Positions 48,306-59,300 of a stretch of DNA of 64,000 bases are shown piece after piece. This DNA comes from Pseudomonas putida (lineage in GTDB: Bacteria; Pseudomonadota; Gammaproteobacteria; Pseudomonadales; Pseudomonadaceae), in NCBI RefSeq assembly GCF_001636055.1, contig NZ_CP011789.1, positions 62,001 to 126,000 on the forward strand, in the 5' to 3' direction. Under the pieces are notes generated by a model. It saw nothing but the letters and a program-made list of their open reading frames with translations, made no database searches and was not told the origin of the DNA. Each line of letters starts with the position of its first letter. The first letter of the stretch is position 1. A program made the translations under genes and the position numbers.

Positions 48306-50084
48306 TCAAGGTCGCGGAGCAGCCGATGCCAGCAGCTCCTTGAGGATCGTCGCCGGGTCGGCCCGCCGGTTCTGGCGGTACTCCCCGACGTGGCGGACGA
48401 ACAGGGTGGCGCGGGTCTCCAGGCTCTTGCCCAGCACCGGCTTGCGCTCGAGCTCTTGCTTGACCCGCTGGAACTGCGCCTGGATCACCGCGTCGGTGTA
48501 GCGCGTGCCGCTGGCCAGGTTGTCGATGTAGATCGCCAGCGCGCCGTCCAGCGCGCTGCGGCCGTTGGCGATGGCGGCGCCATACATGCTGGCGCTGGCC
48601 TGGTCGCCCGAGGCCTGGGCCTTGGCCTGGGTGTTCTGCAGGTTGGTCAGGCGGATGTTGTAGTTGTTGATGGTCTCGGCCACGAGGGCCGCCGACTGGA
48701 TCAGGTTGCCAGCCGCTTCCTCGCGCTGGCGGGCGATCAGCGAAACATTGCGCTTGAGCTCTTCGTTGACCAGACCCAGCTCGGCCTGCAGGCGCGGGTC
48801 GCTGGCGCCGGCGATGATGCCGTCCAGGCGCGTGGTCGGGTCGTCGGCGGCATTGATGTCGTCGGTGAGGCCAGCCAGGCGCCCCTCTTTCTGCCACTGC
48901 TCGAACAGCTCCTGGTAGCGCGAACGCGGCGCCGACAAGGCACCGATGGCGACGCGGAAACCGGTGGTCTCGTTACGCTGCTCAGTGCCGTCGGCACCGA
49001 ACAGCGGATACTCGCGGCGCATGCCAGTGAACAGCGTGGTCTCGCCTTCCAGGTAGTTGCCACCCTTGACCACGAAGCCGCCGTAGGCGCCCTGACGGCG
49101 ACCAGCGTGCACTAGCTGGAACGACTCCTGGACCATTTCGGCGGCATTGCCGATCACATCGAACATCCCGAGCGGGTTGGGTTGCTTGGTCCCGATCGGC
49201 ATCAGTCGCGCAGCCTGTCCGGTGCCACCAGCAACCTGGTTGAACACCGCCCAGTCGGCCAACGGCCCGTCACTGTCGCTGCCTTCGACCTTGCGCGGGA
49301 ACAGCCGGCCATCGAGCTCCTGGCGGCTGACCGCCGAACCGCCGCGGGCGGCGAACTCCCATTCCACTTCAGTGGGCAAGCGCACGAAACCGGTCCCGCC
49401 ATCTTCGGCCTTGCTGCCCCGGCCACTGACCGGCAGCAACTCGCGGTGGTGCTTGATCAACCAGGCGCTGTACACCGCAGCGAAGCGCTCGGCCTCGAAG
49501 CGCGACAGCTTGACCTTGGGCAGGCGACCGGCGGCCTCGGTGACCGGTTCGCAGGCGGGCTCGGCCTCGCCGCTGGCCAGCGACTGAGCCTGGGCCATGA
49601 CCTGGGCATACTGGCGCGCTGTGACCTCGTACTTGCCGATGAAATACATCATCGGTTTGAGCGGGCTGCCCGCCTCGACCTTGGGCAGGCTGGCGCCGAC
49701 CTGCTTCTGCCAGGCGGGAGACAGGTCCTGCAGGCTGAACTGGCCATTGATGAAGTCGCGGCGATATCCGGAAATGAACGACTGCTTGTAACCCGCCTCG
49801 CCTTCGCTGAAGGGGTAACCCAGGTTGACCTCGCGGTCAGCGAGGCTGCCTTGCGCCAGCACGTAGACATGTCGGAAGACAATCTCGCCGCCACAGGGCA
49901 GCGGCAAGCTGACGTCGTCGGCCAGGGGCTTGGGGTTGTCCAGCTTGCTGGTGGCGGCGGGGTCGGGCGTGGCGGTGTTGACCGCGGAGGCCTGGGACTT
50001 GTCCTCGCCATCGGCGGGGGAGCAGGCCACAAGGCCCAGTGTGGTGACGATCAAGGCCGCTACCTTGAGGCGAAGTTCAGACAT
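48306..50084 (-). CDS. tagR: TagR: formylglycine-generating-enzyme-like T6SS regulator
   Basis: The start is set at the ATG at 50084 (MSELRLKVAALIVTTLGLVA), 592 residues; it overlaps the TagS stop by 8 bases. A signal sequence ends at a lipobox-like L-V-A-C. The centre is a SUMF1/FGE-type fold (MMYFIGKYEVTARQYAQVMA, FVRLPTEVEWEFAARGG, GNAAEMVQESFQL, ETTGFRVAIGA), followed by a long coiled-coil C-terminal part. TagR promotes PpkA dimerisation and autophosphorylation in the periplasm in the H1 pathway. Order matches PA0071. Confidence 0.88.
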   Translation of the reverse strand: MSELRLKVAALIVTTLGLVACSPADGEDKSQASAVNTATPDPAATSKLDNPKPLADDVSLPLPCGGEIVFRHVYVLAQGSLADREVNLGYPFSEGEAGYKQSFISGYRRDFINGQFSLQDLSPAWQKQVGASLPKVEAGSPLKPMMYFIGKYEVTARQYAQVMAQAQSLASGEAEPACEPVTEAAGRLPKVKLSRFEAERFAAVYSAWLIKHHRELLPVSGRGSKAEDGGTGFVRLPTEVEWEFAARGGSAVSRQELDGRLFPRKVEGSDSDGPLADWAVFNQVAGGTGQAARLMPIGTKQPNPLGMFDVIGNAAEMVQESFQLVHAGRRQGAYGGFVVKGGNYLEGETTLFTGMRREYPLFGADGTEQRNETTGFRVAIGALSAPRSRYQELFEQWQKEGRLAGLTDDINAADDPTTRLDGIIAGASDPRLQAELGLVNEELKRNVSLIARQREEAAGNLIQSAALVAETINNYNIRLTNLQNTQAKAQASGDQASASMYGAAIANGRSALDGALAIYIDNLASGTRYTDAVIQAQFQRVKQELERKPVLGKSLETRATLFVRHVGEYRQNRRADPATILKELLASAAPRP

Positions 50085-51285
50085 CACGAATTCCTTGCGA
50101 GGCGTCGATCCGCGCCACCCGCCAGCCACCCAGGGCGGCGGCAGCGGTGCTGGCCGACAACACGGCGAGCAGCGCGACGAGATAGTGCATGGGCAGCAGG
50201 TGAGCGGCGTATTCGCCGGGCACCTGCATGAACAGTCGGTTCAGGCCGTGCTCGGCCAGGGCATACAACAGGGCCGCCAGCCCGGCGGCGAGCAGGCCGC
50301 TGTACAGCGCCTGCAACACCACGAACAACAGCAGCGCGGCAGTGCCGAAGCCCAGCAGGCGCAACACCGCCAGCTCGCGCTGCTTGCGCTCGACCGCCGC
50401 CACCGCACCTGCGGCAACCGCCGCAACCGCCCCGGCCACGGCCAACGCGGCGATGATCCAGAACACCAGGTCGAGGTTGCGCCCGAGCGACTGCACCTGG
50501 GCGATCTGCGCCGCCTGGGTCGAGACCAGCAACTGGCGCTCGGCGAAGAACTGGCGCAGCGGCTCGACGTCCTCGAGCGTGCGGGCATACAGGCGAAACG
50601 CCGGGTAGACCCGCGCCGCGCTGCCGGCCTGCAGCTCGCCCGCCCACTCCAGCGCCGGTACCGCACGCCCGTCGCGGTAGTCCTCGGCGGCCTCCAGCAA
50701 GGCCAACGGTGCAAACAAGGCGTCGCGCTCGAACGCTGCCAGCGGCAGCACGGCACGCACGTGCAACGAGGTCTGGCGCCATTGCACCTCGCCCGCACGC
50801 TGGCGATTGAAACTGGCCTGCAAGTGATCGCCAGGACGGGCACCGAGCTTTTCCGCCGCGGTGAAACTCAGCACCACGTCGCGCAGGTCGGCTGCATCGG
50901 GGGCCACGGCGCCGTCGAGCAACGGATCGCCGGGCGCGGTCGGCAACATCTCGACCGTCACCCCACGCCCTTGTGCAGGCAGCAACAGCTCGGCGGTGGC
51001 GGCGATCTGGCGGGTGCGCGGGATGGCGAAGGCGACATCCGGACGCGCCGCGAGCCCGGCGATGAAATCGGCAGTGAAACGTCCCCCACCCAAGGGAATG
51101 ACCTCACGCACACTCGGGTCGCGCTGCAGACGCTCGGTCAGGCTGCCGATCAGGCCGAACTTCAGGCCGAACAGCACCAGCAGTGGCGCAATCACCGCCA
51201 CCAGTGCCAGCACCGCGCAGGCGGACAGCCGCGCGTCGGTGCGATAGTCCTGCCAGGCCAACCCGGCGATCAGCAACGGGCGCAT
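50077..51285 (-). CDS. tagS: TagS: ABC permease of the T6SS signalling module
   Basis: The start is set at the ATG at 51285 (MRPLLIAGLAWQDYRTDARL), 402 residues; the longer frame upstream overlaps TagT. One N-terminal and three C-terminal membrane segments flank a roughly 200-residue periplasmic domain, as in MacB/LolCE-type permeases (C-terminal LVFWIIAALAVAGAVAAVAA, RELAVLRLLGFG). With TagT it is upstream of PpkA in H1. It overlaps TagT by one base. Confidence 0.87.
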   Translation of the reverse strand: MRPLLIAGLAWQDYRTDARLSACAVLALVAVIAPLLVLFGLKFGLIGSLTERLQRDPSVREVIPLGGGRFTADFIAGLAARPDVAFAIPRTRQIAATAELLLPAQGRGVTVEMLPTAPGDPLLDGAVAPDAADLRDVVLSFTAAEKLGARPGDHLQASFNRQRAGEVQWRQTSLHVRAVLPLAAFERDALFAPLALLEAAEDYRDGRAVPALEWAGELQAGSAARVYPAFRLYARTLEDVEPLRQFFAERQLLVSTQAAQIAQVQSLGRNLDLVFWIIAALAVAGAVAAVAAGAVAAVERKQRELAVLRLLGFGTAALLLFVVLQALYSGLLAAGLAALLYALAEHGLNRLFMQVPGEYAAHLLPMHYLVALLAVLSASTAAAALGGWRVARIDASQGIRDV

Positions 51286-51989
51286 CAGGCAGCCTGCCCC
51301 AGGGTCGCGATGACACCGCCTTCGGCATCGCGTCGACAGTGCATGCGCAGCACCCGCAGCCCGGCGTCGCGGGCCAGGGTCTCGTCGTGGGTGGCGATGA
51401 TGCAGGTCACCCGATGCGCCTCGGCCTGGCGCAGCAGCAGCTGCATCACCCGCTCGGCATTGACCGGATCGAGCGCTGCAGTCGGCTCGTCCGCCAGCAA
51501 CAGCGAAGGCGCATGGGCCAGGGCGCGGGCACAACTGACCCGCTGGCGCTGGCCCAGCGAAAGCGCCGCCGGACGCTTGTCCAACTGGTCGCTCACATCC
51601 AGCGCGGCCGCCAGGCGCTCGACGCCACCGTCGTCGGCCAGCCCCAGCAACTGACGGGGCAGGCGGATATTGCCGCGTACGTCGAGAAAGCCCAGCAGCC
51701 CGCCCGCTTGCAGCACATAGCCCAGGTGCCGGCTGCGCAAGGCGGCCAGCCGGTCGAGTCGACGACCACGCCACAGCCCGGCGACATCCTGCACGCTGCC
51801 CTCAAGTTCCAGGGTGAAGGCGTCCGCCGCATCCGGCGCCAGCACCAATGCCAGCAGGTCGAGCAGCGTGCTCTTGCCGCAGCCGCTGGGCCCGACCAAC
51901 GCCACCCGCTCACCGGCGCCCAGACGCAGATCACCGATCTCCAGGCGGTAGCGCCCGCGCGTCTTGTGCACCCCCTGCAGGCTGATCAT
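51285..51989 (-). CDS. tagT: TagT: ABC ATPase of the T6SS signalling module
   Basis: The start is set at the ATG at 51989 (MISLQGVHKTRGRYRL), 234 residues. Walker A GPSGCGKST (33-41), signature LSLGQRQR (143-150), Walker B LLLADEPT (163-170). Lol/MacB-type ATPase partner of TagS. Overlaps PpkA by one base. Confidence 0.9.
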   Translation of the reverse strand: MISLQGVHKTRGRYRLEIGDLRLGAGERVALVGPSGCGKSTLLDLLALVLAPDAADAFTLELEGSVQDVAGLWRGRRLDRLAALRSRHLGYVLQAGGLLGFLDVRGNIRLPRQLLGLADDGGVERLAAALDVSDQLDKRPAALSLGQRQRVSCARALAHAPSLLLADEPTAALDPVNAERVMQLLLRQAEAHRVTCIIATHDETLARDAGLRVLRMHCRRDAEGGVIATLGQAA

Positions 51990-54979
51990 CACGGCAGCGT
52001 CGACAGCGGGACACGGTACAGGGCGTCGCCCGGCTCGGCGTTGCCGAAGCGCACCCAGTTGGCCATGTCGTTGTGGAAGGTTTCGTAGAGGCGAATCTTC
52101 GAGTCGAGCTCGTCGATGAAGTCCTCCTGCTCGGCGACCGACAGCGACAACCACAGATCCTGGGTCATGCTCAGCGACTTGCTGCGATACGGCAGGCCTT
52201 CGAGGTACTCACCGAGCACGCCGCCCTGGGCAAGGTTGGCGCCCTTGCTCAGCGCGCCCGGGTCGCGGCTCATGTAGGCACTGGCGCTGGCGATTTCATT
52301 GAAGAAGTCGCCCGGCGAGCTGCGTGTCTTGCGCGCCGCATCGACGATCAGCTTGAGCGACTGCTGCAGGTCGTTGAGCTGCAGCTTGGTCAGCATCACG
52401 CACACCTGCAAGGTCGGCAGCGCCGGGTTGGTCAGGTCACGGTCGGCGGTCCAGGCACTCACCAGTTGCGGCGCCTGACTGGCGCTGCGGCGGCCGAGGA
52501 AGTCCATGTGCATGGCATAGCCCACGGCCTGGGTCTTGGCAGCAAGGCTGGAGCCACTAGCGAGCAGCGGCACGGCCTGCGGTTGCTGGTTGCGTACCTG
52601 GTGAACCAGCTCGGCGAAGGTCGAACCGATCTCCTGCACGCGCGCGCCAAAGGCGTTCACATCGCCGCCCGGCACCCCCACGTAGAGGTCGCCGATACGC
52701 GGGTTGCTGTCGGCGGTGAGCACGCGGTACTGCTGCTCGGCCGAGCCGTGGTTCTTCACCCCGGCGGGGGTGCGCAGGTGCAGGGCGTAAATCTTGATCT
52801 GTTTGCTCAACGCCGCCTGACGCACCTCGGCTTCGTTCATCCGCGTACTGCTCTCGGGATCGCTCTTGCGCAAGGCGCCAGCATCGCTGACCAGCAACAC
52901 GATGCGCCCGCCGTAGCCGGACCAGTCCATGCCCTCGACCGCCTGCATGACCCCGGCGAAGGCATCCTCGTTGAACGAATGGCTGGACACGGTGGTGGCC
53001 TTGACCTGCGACGCGGCCTTGAGAAAGCGCGCAGGGTCGCGGCCTTCATCGAGGGTGACCAGGGTCTTGCTCAGGTAGTCCAGGCCCGGCGTGCGCTTGA
53101 CGCTGTTGCGAAAGCCCACCAGGCCAAAGCTGACGCTGTCCAGCTCACCGCGTGCCGCCAGTTGCTGCTGCAACTCGCTGACCACCTGGCGCACCCGGTC
53201 GATGTAGGGTTGCATCGACACCGAGGTGTCCACCACCAGCACGATACCGGTGCGGAAGCTGTTGTCGCCGGCGCCGGCAACACCTGCGGCCTGCGGCGTG
53301 CTGCCGGCCGCACTGCTGCCGGGATCGATCGATGCGATGTTGAGCAGTTGCACCGGCTGGCCGTCGGCGTCGAAGCTCTCGCGGTAATCGAAGATCGGCA
53401 TCAGGTAGAACTGGTCCTGCGGCACCGCGTTGGCCGCAGGCTCCAGCGCCAGCACACGCGGTACCTGTGCTGGGTCGTTCTGTGCCTTGAGCAATTGCGC
53501 GCGGGCCTGGGAACTGTCGTCGAGCAACTGCTGCACATCGTCGGGCTGACGCATGAACATCACCGGCGCACGACCAGAGCGTTCGGTGAACTTGAGCACC
53601 AGGCTCTGCTTCCAGTCGCTGGTCTGCTCTGCAGCCAGCCAGCCCTCGCGCGCACCATCGCTGGCAGCACCGACCTGGACCCAGGCTTTGCCGTCGATAT
53701 CCTTGCGCTGATAAACGTAGAGCACCGAGAAGGCCGGCAGGCTGTCACCGGCAGCGCCACCAGGGGTGTCGGCCAGGCGTGCGCCGGGCTTGGTCAGCAC
53801 GCGCTGGAACAGGGTCTTCTTGCCCGCCATGAGCAGCGGGCGCTGATCGTCCTGCGAGGTGCTGGCGACAGGAGGTGGCGCGCTGGGTGGGGCCGGTGTC
53901 TGTGCCACAGGTGTGGCGACGGCGGGTTCGTCGTGACCGGCGAACAACCAGTAGCCACCCGCCGCGAGGCCCAGTGCCGCTGCGATGGCCACCGCCAGCA
54001 GCGCCACCGCAGGCTTTTTCTTCGGCGCAACGACAGGCGCCGGGCGGCCTTGCTCTGGCTCACGCTGGACGGGCTCGGGTTGCGCATGCGCCTGCGGAAT
54101 CTCGATGGACACTGGCGTCAACCCTGCGAGCTCGGGGGCCGCCGGGGGCACGACCAGTGGCCGGATCACCGTGCTCTGGTTGTCGTCGGCCGGCAGGCGA
54201 TCCAGTGCCGCCAACAAGGCAGCGGCATCGGCGAAGCGTTCGTTGGGGTCCTTGGCCAGCAAGCCGCGCAGGATTTCCTGGTAGCGCCCATGCTCGATGG
54301 GCAACTCCGGCAGCGGCTCGGTCAGGTGCGCCAGCGCCGTGGACAGTGCATCGGTGCCGCTGTAGGGCAGCTTGCCGACGAGGATTTCGTAGAGCACCAC
54401 CCCCAGCGCATACAGGTCGGCGCGCCCGTCGATCTCAAGCCCGCGCGCCTGCTCCGGGCTCATGTAGCTGGGCGTCCCCACCGCGAAACCGGCCTGGGTG
54501 AACTGGGTGTGATCGTCCAGGGACTTGGCGATGCCGAAGTCCGACAGCACGGCGTTGCCATCGGCACGGAACAGGATGTTGGCCGGTTTCACGTCGCGGT
54601 GCACCAGGCCTTGGGCATGGGCATAACCCAGCGCCTGGGCCATCTGGCGCACATAGACCAACCCTTGCTCCGGCGTCAGCCCGGCGGCGATGCGCTCCTT
54701 GAGCGTGCCGCTGGGCAGGTACTCCATGGCCATGTAGTACAGCTCGCCGACATTGCCGATATCGTGGATGGTGGCGATGTGCGGATGGGCCAGGCGCGCA
54801 AGGGTGCGGCCTTCGCGCAGGAAGCGCTCGCAGAAGGTCGGATCGGCCGCCAGGCTCGCGGCCATCACCTTGAGCGCGACCTTGCGCTGCAATGAGCGCT
54901 GGGTGGCCAGGTAGACGCTGGCCATGGCGCCTTGGCCAATCTCGCCGTCGATGTCGAATCCGGGGATCTGCATGTCCAT
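51989..54979 (-). CDS. ppkA: PpkA: Ser/Thr kinase with vWA domain, T6SS activator
   Basis: The start is set at the ATG at 54979 (MDMQIPGFDIDGEIGQGAMA), 8 bases after the pppA stop; 996 residues. Kinase: Gly loop 12-22, Lys37, HRDVKPAN 127-134, DFG 147-149, APE-region GTPSYMSPEQARG 168-180. A Pro-rich linker leads to one membrane segment (324-347). The periplasmic part ends in a vWA domain with MIDAS DTSVS at 584-588. PpkA phosphorylates Fha1 to switch on assembly when TagQRST signals. Order matches PA0074. Confidence 0.93.
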   Translation of the reverse strand: MDMQIPGFDIDGEIGQGAMASVYLATQRSLQRKVALKVMAASLAADPTFCERFLREGRTLARLAHPHIATIHDIGNVGELYYMAMEYLPSGTLKERIAAGLTPEQGLVYVRQMAQALGYAHAQGLVHRDVKPANILFRADGNAVLSDFGIAKSLDDHTQFTQAGFAVGTPSYMSPEQARGLEIDGRADLYALGVVLYEILVGKLPYSGTDALSTALAHLTEPLPELPIEHGRYQEILRGLLAKDPNERFADAAALLAALDRLPADDNQSTVIRPLVVPPAAPELAGLTPVSIEIPQAHAQPEPVQREPEQGRPAPVVAPKKKPAVALLAVAIAAALGLAAGGYWLFAGHDEPAVATPVAQTPAPPSAPPPVASTSQDDQRPLLMAGKKTLFQRVLTKPGARLADTPGGAAGDSLPAFSVLYVYQRKDIDGKAWVQVGAASDGAREGWLAAEQTSDWKQSLVLKFTERSGRAPVMFMRQPDDVQQLLDDSSQARAQLLKAQNDPAQVPRVLALEPAANAVPQDQFYLMPIFDYRESFDADGQPVQLLNIASIDPGSSAAGSTPQAAGVAGAGDNSFRTGIVLVVDTSVSMQPYIDRVRQVVSELQQQLAARGELDSVSFGLVGFRNSVKRTPGLDYLSKTLVTLDEGRDPARFLKAASQVKATTVSSHSFNEDAFAGVMQAVEGMDWSGYGGRIVLLVSDAGALRKSDPESSTRMNEAEVRQAALSKQIKIYALHLRTPAGVKNHGSAEQQYRVLTADSNPRIGDLYVGVPGGDVNAFGARVQEIGSTFAELVHQVRNQQPQAVPLLASGSSLAAKTQAVGYAMHMDFLGRRSASQAPQLVSAWTADRDLTNPALPTLQVCVMLTKLQLNDLQQSLKLIVDAARKTRSSPGDFFNEIASASAYMSRDPGALSKGANLAQGGVLGEYLEGLPYRSKSLSMTQDLWLSLSVAEQEDFIDELDSKIRLYETFHNDMANWVRFGNAEPGDALYRVPLSTLP

Positions 54980-54987
54980 GATGTTCT

Positions 54988-55707
54988 TCAATTGGCCTTC
55001 ACCACCACGGCGGTGATGTTGTCGGGCGCGCCTCGGGTCAGGCCCAGGTGGACCAGGCTGCGTACTATTTGATAGGGGTCGGCATGGTTGAGCACCTCGC
55101 CGATCTCGAGGTCTTCGGCGGTCTTGGTCAGGCCATCGCTGCACAGCAGGTAGGTGTCGCCAGGGCGCACCTGCAAGGCCACGGCCTGCAGTTCCAGGTG
55201 GTCCTCGACACCGATGGCACGGGTCACGATGTTGCCGCGCGGATGCACCCGGGCCTCGGCTTCGCTGAGCAGGCCACTGTCCTGCAGTTCCTGGACGTAG
55301 CTGTGATCGTGGGACAGGCGCTCGATGCGCCCGCCGCGCAGACGATAAAGACGGCTGTCACCGGCCCACAGGCCGATGGCCTGGTCGCCGCGTGCGGCCA
55401 GCACCACCACGGTACTGCCCATCATCGCCACGCCACGGCGCGCGGTTTCCTCACGGACCGTGAGGTTGACCCACGCCAGGCCGTCACGCACTTCGTCGGC
55501 GAACTCCGCCAGCGAGTCGAGCTTCGGCAGGCGGCGCAGGCTGTCCACTGCCAGGCTGCTGACATAGTCGCCCGCCGCATGGCCACCCATGCCGTCGGCC
55601 ACCGCCCACAGGCCCGCCCAGGTCAGGTCCAGGCAAGCGTCCTCGTTGATCTTGCGTACCATGCCGACATGGCTGTAGCTGGCCGCGGTGTACTGCAGGT
55701 CGGTCAT
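54988..55707 (-). CDS. pppA: PppA: PP2C-type phosphatase, T6SS deactivator
   Basis: A 239-residue PP2C phosphatase: NED (21-23), DGMGGHAAGD (38-47) and the GDSRLYRLRGG (about 116-126) metal-site motifs, with LLCSDGLTK later. Dephosphorylates Fha1, opposing PpkA. Overlaps TagF by four bases. Confidence 0.93.
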   Translation of the reverse strand: MTDLQYTAASYSHVGMVRKINEDACLDLTWAGLWAVADGMGGHAAGDYVSSLAVDSLRRLPKLDSLAEFADEVRDGLAWVNLTVREETARRGVAMMGSTVVVLAARGDQAIGLWAGDSRLYRLRGGRIERLSHDHSYVQELQDSGLLSEAEARVHPRGNIVTRAIGVEDHLELQAVALQVRPGDTYLLCSDGLTKTAEDLEIGEVLNHADPYQIVRSLVHLGLTRGAPDNITAVVVKAN

Positions 55708-56366
55708 GCGCGTGCCGCCTCGCTACCCAGAAGAAACCCGGCGAAATCCTCACTGCGCGGCAGGCCCGGATAGCGCATCAGGCCCGGCGCAATCCGCTCC
55801 GAGCCCCTGCCCCACCACAGGCTCATGCCTTCGCAGGCGCACTCGGCCAGTGCTCGCTCCCGCCCTTCAGGCGTGGTCGCGGCCAGACGTTGCAACCCAC
55901 CCACCGCAGGCGCGCTCGCTATCCCCTGTGGCAGCGGGGTGGTGCCGCGATAGGGCCGCACCGCATCCTCGAATGCCTCGAGCTGCGCACCTTCCTCCAG
56001 CGTGCCGAGCAAAGCCGCTTCGACCTGCTCGAACCACTCATCCACCCCCACCACCGCAACCGCCACCGAAACCTGCGGCTCCAGCGCCTGCGCCACGGTC
56101 AGCGGAAAATACCGCCCGACGCGATCGATGCTCGGCATCACCACCCCGATCATCGCCTGCGGCCCGCACACGCCCGCGGCCAGGGCAAAGCGCCACAGCG
56201 GGCTGACCAGGTACGCCTGCAGCCACTGCTCGCCCAGTTGTCGCTGGCTGGCCTGGATACCTGCGGCCAGCCACTGGTCCCAGGGCTGGATGAAACTCTG
56301 TGGCAGGTCGCGGCTAACGAAGTCGCCGCGGCAGGCCATCTTTCCGTAGAAACCGACGTCGTTCAC
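55704..56366 (-). CDS. tagF: TagF: T6SS post-translational repressor
   Basis: A 220-residue TagF-family protein, with the signature start GFYGKMACRGDFVSRDLP (about 4-21) and WLQAYLVSPLWRFALAAGVC (about 47-66). In P. aeruginosa TagF represses H1 independently of the phosphorylation pathway. In H1 it is between pppA and tssM, as here. Confidence 0.92.
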   Translation of the reverse strand: MNDVGFYGKMACRGDFVSRDLPQSFIQPWDQWLAAGIQASQRQLGEQWLQAYLVSPLWRFALAAGVCGPQAMIGVVMPSIDRVGRYFPLTVAQALEPQVSVAVAVVGVDEWFEQVEAALLGTLEEGAQLEAFEDAVRPYRGTTPLPQGIASAPAVGGLQRLAATTPEGRERALAECACEGMSLWWGRGSERIAPGLMRYPGLPRSEDFAGFLLGSEAARA

Positions 56367-59300
56367 AGGCGCTCCGGCAGGCTGAAACCGCTGACCACTC
56401 GGCTGCGGAACGGGTTGAAGGCGCTGCTGGCACGCAGCTCATAGGACACGCTGGCACCGTCGACCCGCAGGCGCAGGCTGAAGCGCTCGGGCGAGGTGCC
56501 GGCGATCAGGTCGGACTGGTCGAGCAGGCGGAACCACGCCCACGGGCCTTCCAGCGTGAGCCCCGAGCGGCCACTGGCCGAAGGAGGCGAGATCGACAGG
56601 CGCACCACGCCGATGCTGTTCGGGTTCGGCCACTGCAACGACACCGGACGGCTCGGGCCGTGGTCATAGCTGACCTGTTGGCCATCGAGGTCGAGCATGA
56701 ACTGGGTGATCGACGCATCCATCGCCACCGGCTTGAGCTCGAAACGCACGCCTGGCGTCAGGCCGCTGCTGTTACGGAAGAAGGCATCGCGAATGGTCGC
56801 AGCGCGCTGGAAGGTGTTGAGCACACCGGCATTGATCCCCAGCTTCTGCGCCGCCCCTGGCTGCCAGCTCCACGGCGACGTGGAGGTGTTGACGTAAGGC
56901 TGCAGGTATTTGCGGAAGTAGTTGTCCATCACCCCGCCAACACCGAAGAACTGGCCGAAGTCTTCCAGGGTCGCATCACGCGGGCTGCCGGCCGTCAGCG
57001 GGTAGCGACCGCTGAGGGACTGGCGGTAGACATTGACCACCTCGCTGGTCCAGGCGGCATTGAGCTGGTTGCGTACGCCACCCATGACGATGGCGTTGGT
57101 CGAGCCAACCACCGAGCCGACCAGGTTCTGCACCACTTTCGGCTGCCGCGCGGCACCGAGCGAAACCCTCTGCGAGGCAGCCTGAGCCTGGTTCTTGGCC
57201 TCGCCCAGCAGGGCTTCGCCACTGGCGCCGACCATCGCACTGACCTGTACGTACAGGGCGTTGAGATCGGCGAGCAGGCCGTCGATCGAGCTTGGCTGGC
57301 CTTCGCCACCTTCGACCAGCTCGGCCAGTTCGGCGAAGTGTGCGGTCACAGGGTCCACCTCACGCGCACCTTGCTCAGTGCCCGGGATCGGCGTGTCGCC
57401 GAGCAGACCACCCAGGCGCTGGCGCAGTTGATCGACACCGGCCTGTTCGACCTTGGCCTGGGCTTTGTCGAGGGTGGTGGGCTGCTGCAGGTCGGTTTCC
57501 TTGGCCACCGCCTGCAACAGTTTCTTCATCGGCGAGGTAGGGCCGGACAATACCCGCAGCACGTCGGCGGCCTGCCCGACACTGGTGATCGGGACGAAGT
57601 CCAGGTCGGCCAACAGCGCGTCCCAGTGGCGGATGTAGTCCTGGTAGTAGAGCTGGCGCACATCGTCGGCCAGGCGCTTGGCATCGCTGGCCTCGCTCAG
57701 CTCGCGACCAAGCACCCAGCGCTCTTCGGCGAGGGTTTCGCTGTGGGCGACGCTGGCAGCGAGAAACGCCTTGCGATAACCCTCGACAGTGAAGATCCCC
57801 GGCAGCGGCTCGGTCAGCGGCTTGCCACTCTTGCGCTGGAATACCAGCGCGGCATCGCGTCCAGCGGCGTCGCTGATGCGAAAATCGCTGACGCCGGCCG
57901 GCAGCTTCTGTCGCTTGACCCGGTCATACACACGTTGCGCCACCGGCAACTGCTGCAACTGGCGGCGGGTGTCGTCGATCAGGCGTTGGTCGAGGCGCGC
58001 ATTCGGCGGGCGCTTGTCGAACAGCGCCGCCAGGTGCTGTTCAAGTGCCTGGCGCTGCTCGGGGGCCAGATCGCGCGGCAGATGGCGCTCCCAGTCGAGA
58101 CTGATCCAGGCCTTGAGGAAGTCAGCGTCGTAATGCTCGCCGTCGGCCAGCATCAGATAGGCCTTCAGGCCCTCGTACAGATAGTCGGAAGGACCGCCGG
58201 CGTACAGTTGCTCCTCGATGCGGGTGACCAGCCGCGGGGCGAAGATCGCGATCAACAGCTTGCGATAGACGCTGGTGGATTCGGTCTCCAGCATGTCGCC
58301 CTGGTACAACCCGAGCCCCTCGGCCCAGGCCGGCGGATCGTCTGCCAGACGGCGCACGGCGTTGAGCAGCGGCAGCACTTCGATCACCTCGCGCTGCGCC
58401 GGGCTCAGTTCCTGCACGCTTTTGCCCAGTGGTTTGAGGCGGCTGTCGACTTCGGCGATGTACTGCTGGTTGGCGCGGTAGCTCAGGGTCCACAGGGTGC
58501 CGACCACCAGCACCAGAGCCACGCTCAGCGCCAGGGCACCTCGGGTGATCCACTTGCGGCGCTGCTCGACCTTGGGGTTGCTGCCCACCAGCCCTCGCTC
58601 GGCGAAGGCCACGGCGCTGAACAGCTTCTCGATGAAGTAGCTGCGTCCGGTGCCGGTCTGGCGCGCCAGGTGCGCGCGGTCCAGGCCCATGCTCTGCGCC
58701 ATGCTGCCGATCAGGCGATCGATGGGGCTGCCTTCCTGGGTGCCGCTGGTGAAGTACACACCGCGCAGCAGCGCCCGCGCCTCGAAGGCGTTGGGTTTGA
58801 ACACGCCGTCGAGGAAGGTCTTGAGATTGCCGCGCAGTGCCGCGAACTGCTGGACGAAGCCATAGATCAGGTCGCGCCGCGCCGGGTCGCGCTCCTGCTG
58901 CAGGCGCTCGACCAGACGCTGATTGAGGCGTTGTTCGAGCAGGCCGAACTCCTGGTCGAAGCCGGCCAGTGGGCCGTCGCCCTGCTGCCCGTCATCCAGC
59001 GCGAAGGTCATGCCCCACACCTGGGCGCGCTCGTCCTTGCTCAGGTTGTCGAAGTACTCCATGAAGCCCGGCACCAGGTCGAGCTTGGTGAGCATCAGGT
59101 AGATCGGGAAACGCACACCGAGCTGGCTGTACAACTCCTGGATTCGGGTGCGGATCGCCGCGGCATGGGCGGCGCGTTCAGCGTCGCTGCCCAGCAGCAG
59201 ATCGGACAGGCTGATCGCGATGAACGCCCCGTCGATAGGGCGACGCGAGCGCTGGGTCTTGAGCAGGTCGAGAAAGCCCAGCCAGGCGGCCTTGTCTACC

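Noticed and set aside
52073..54895. 940-codon plus-strand open frame opposite ppkA
   Set aside because: Antisense shadow; Arg/Gly/Gln-rich low-complexity translation, while kinase and vWA motifs are clear on the minus strand.
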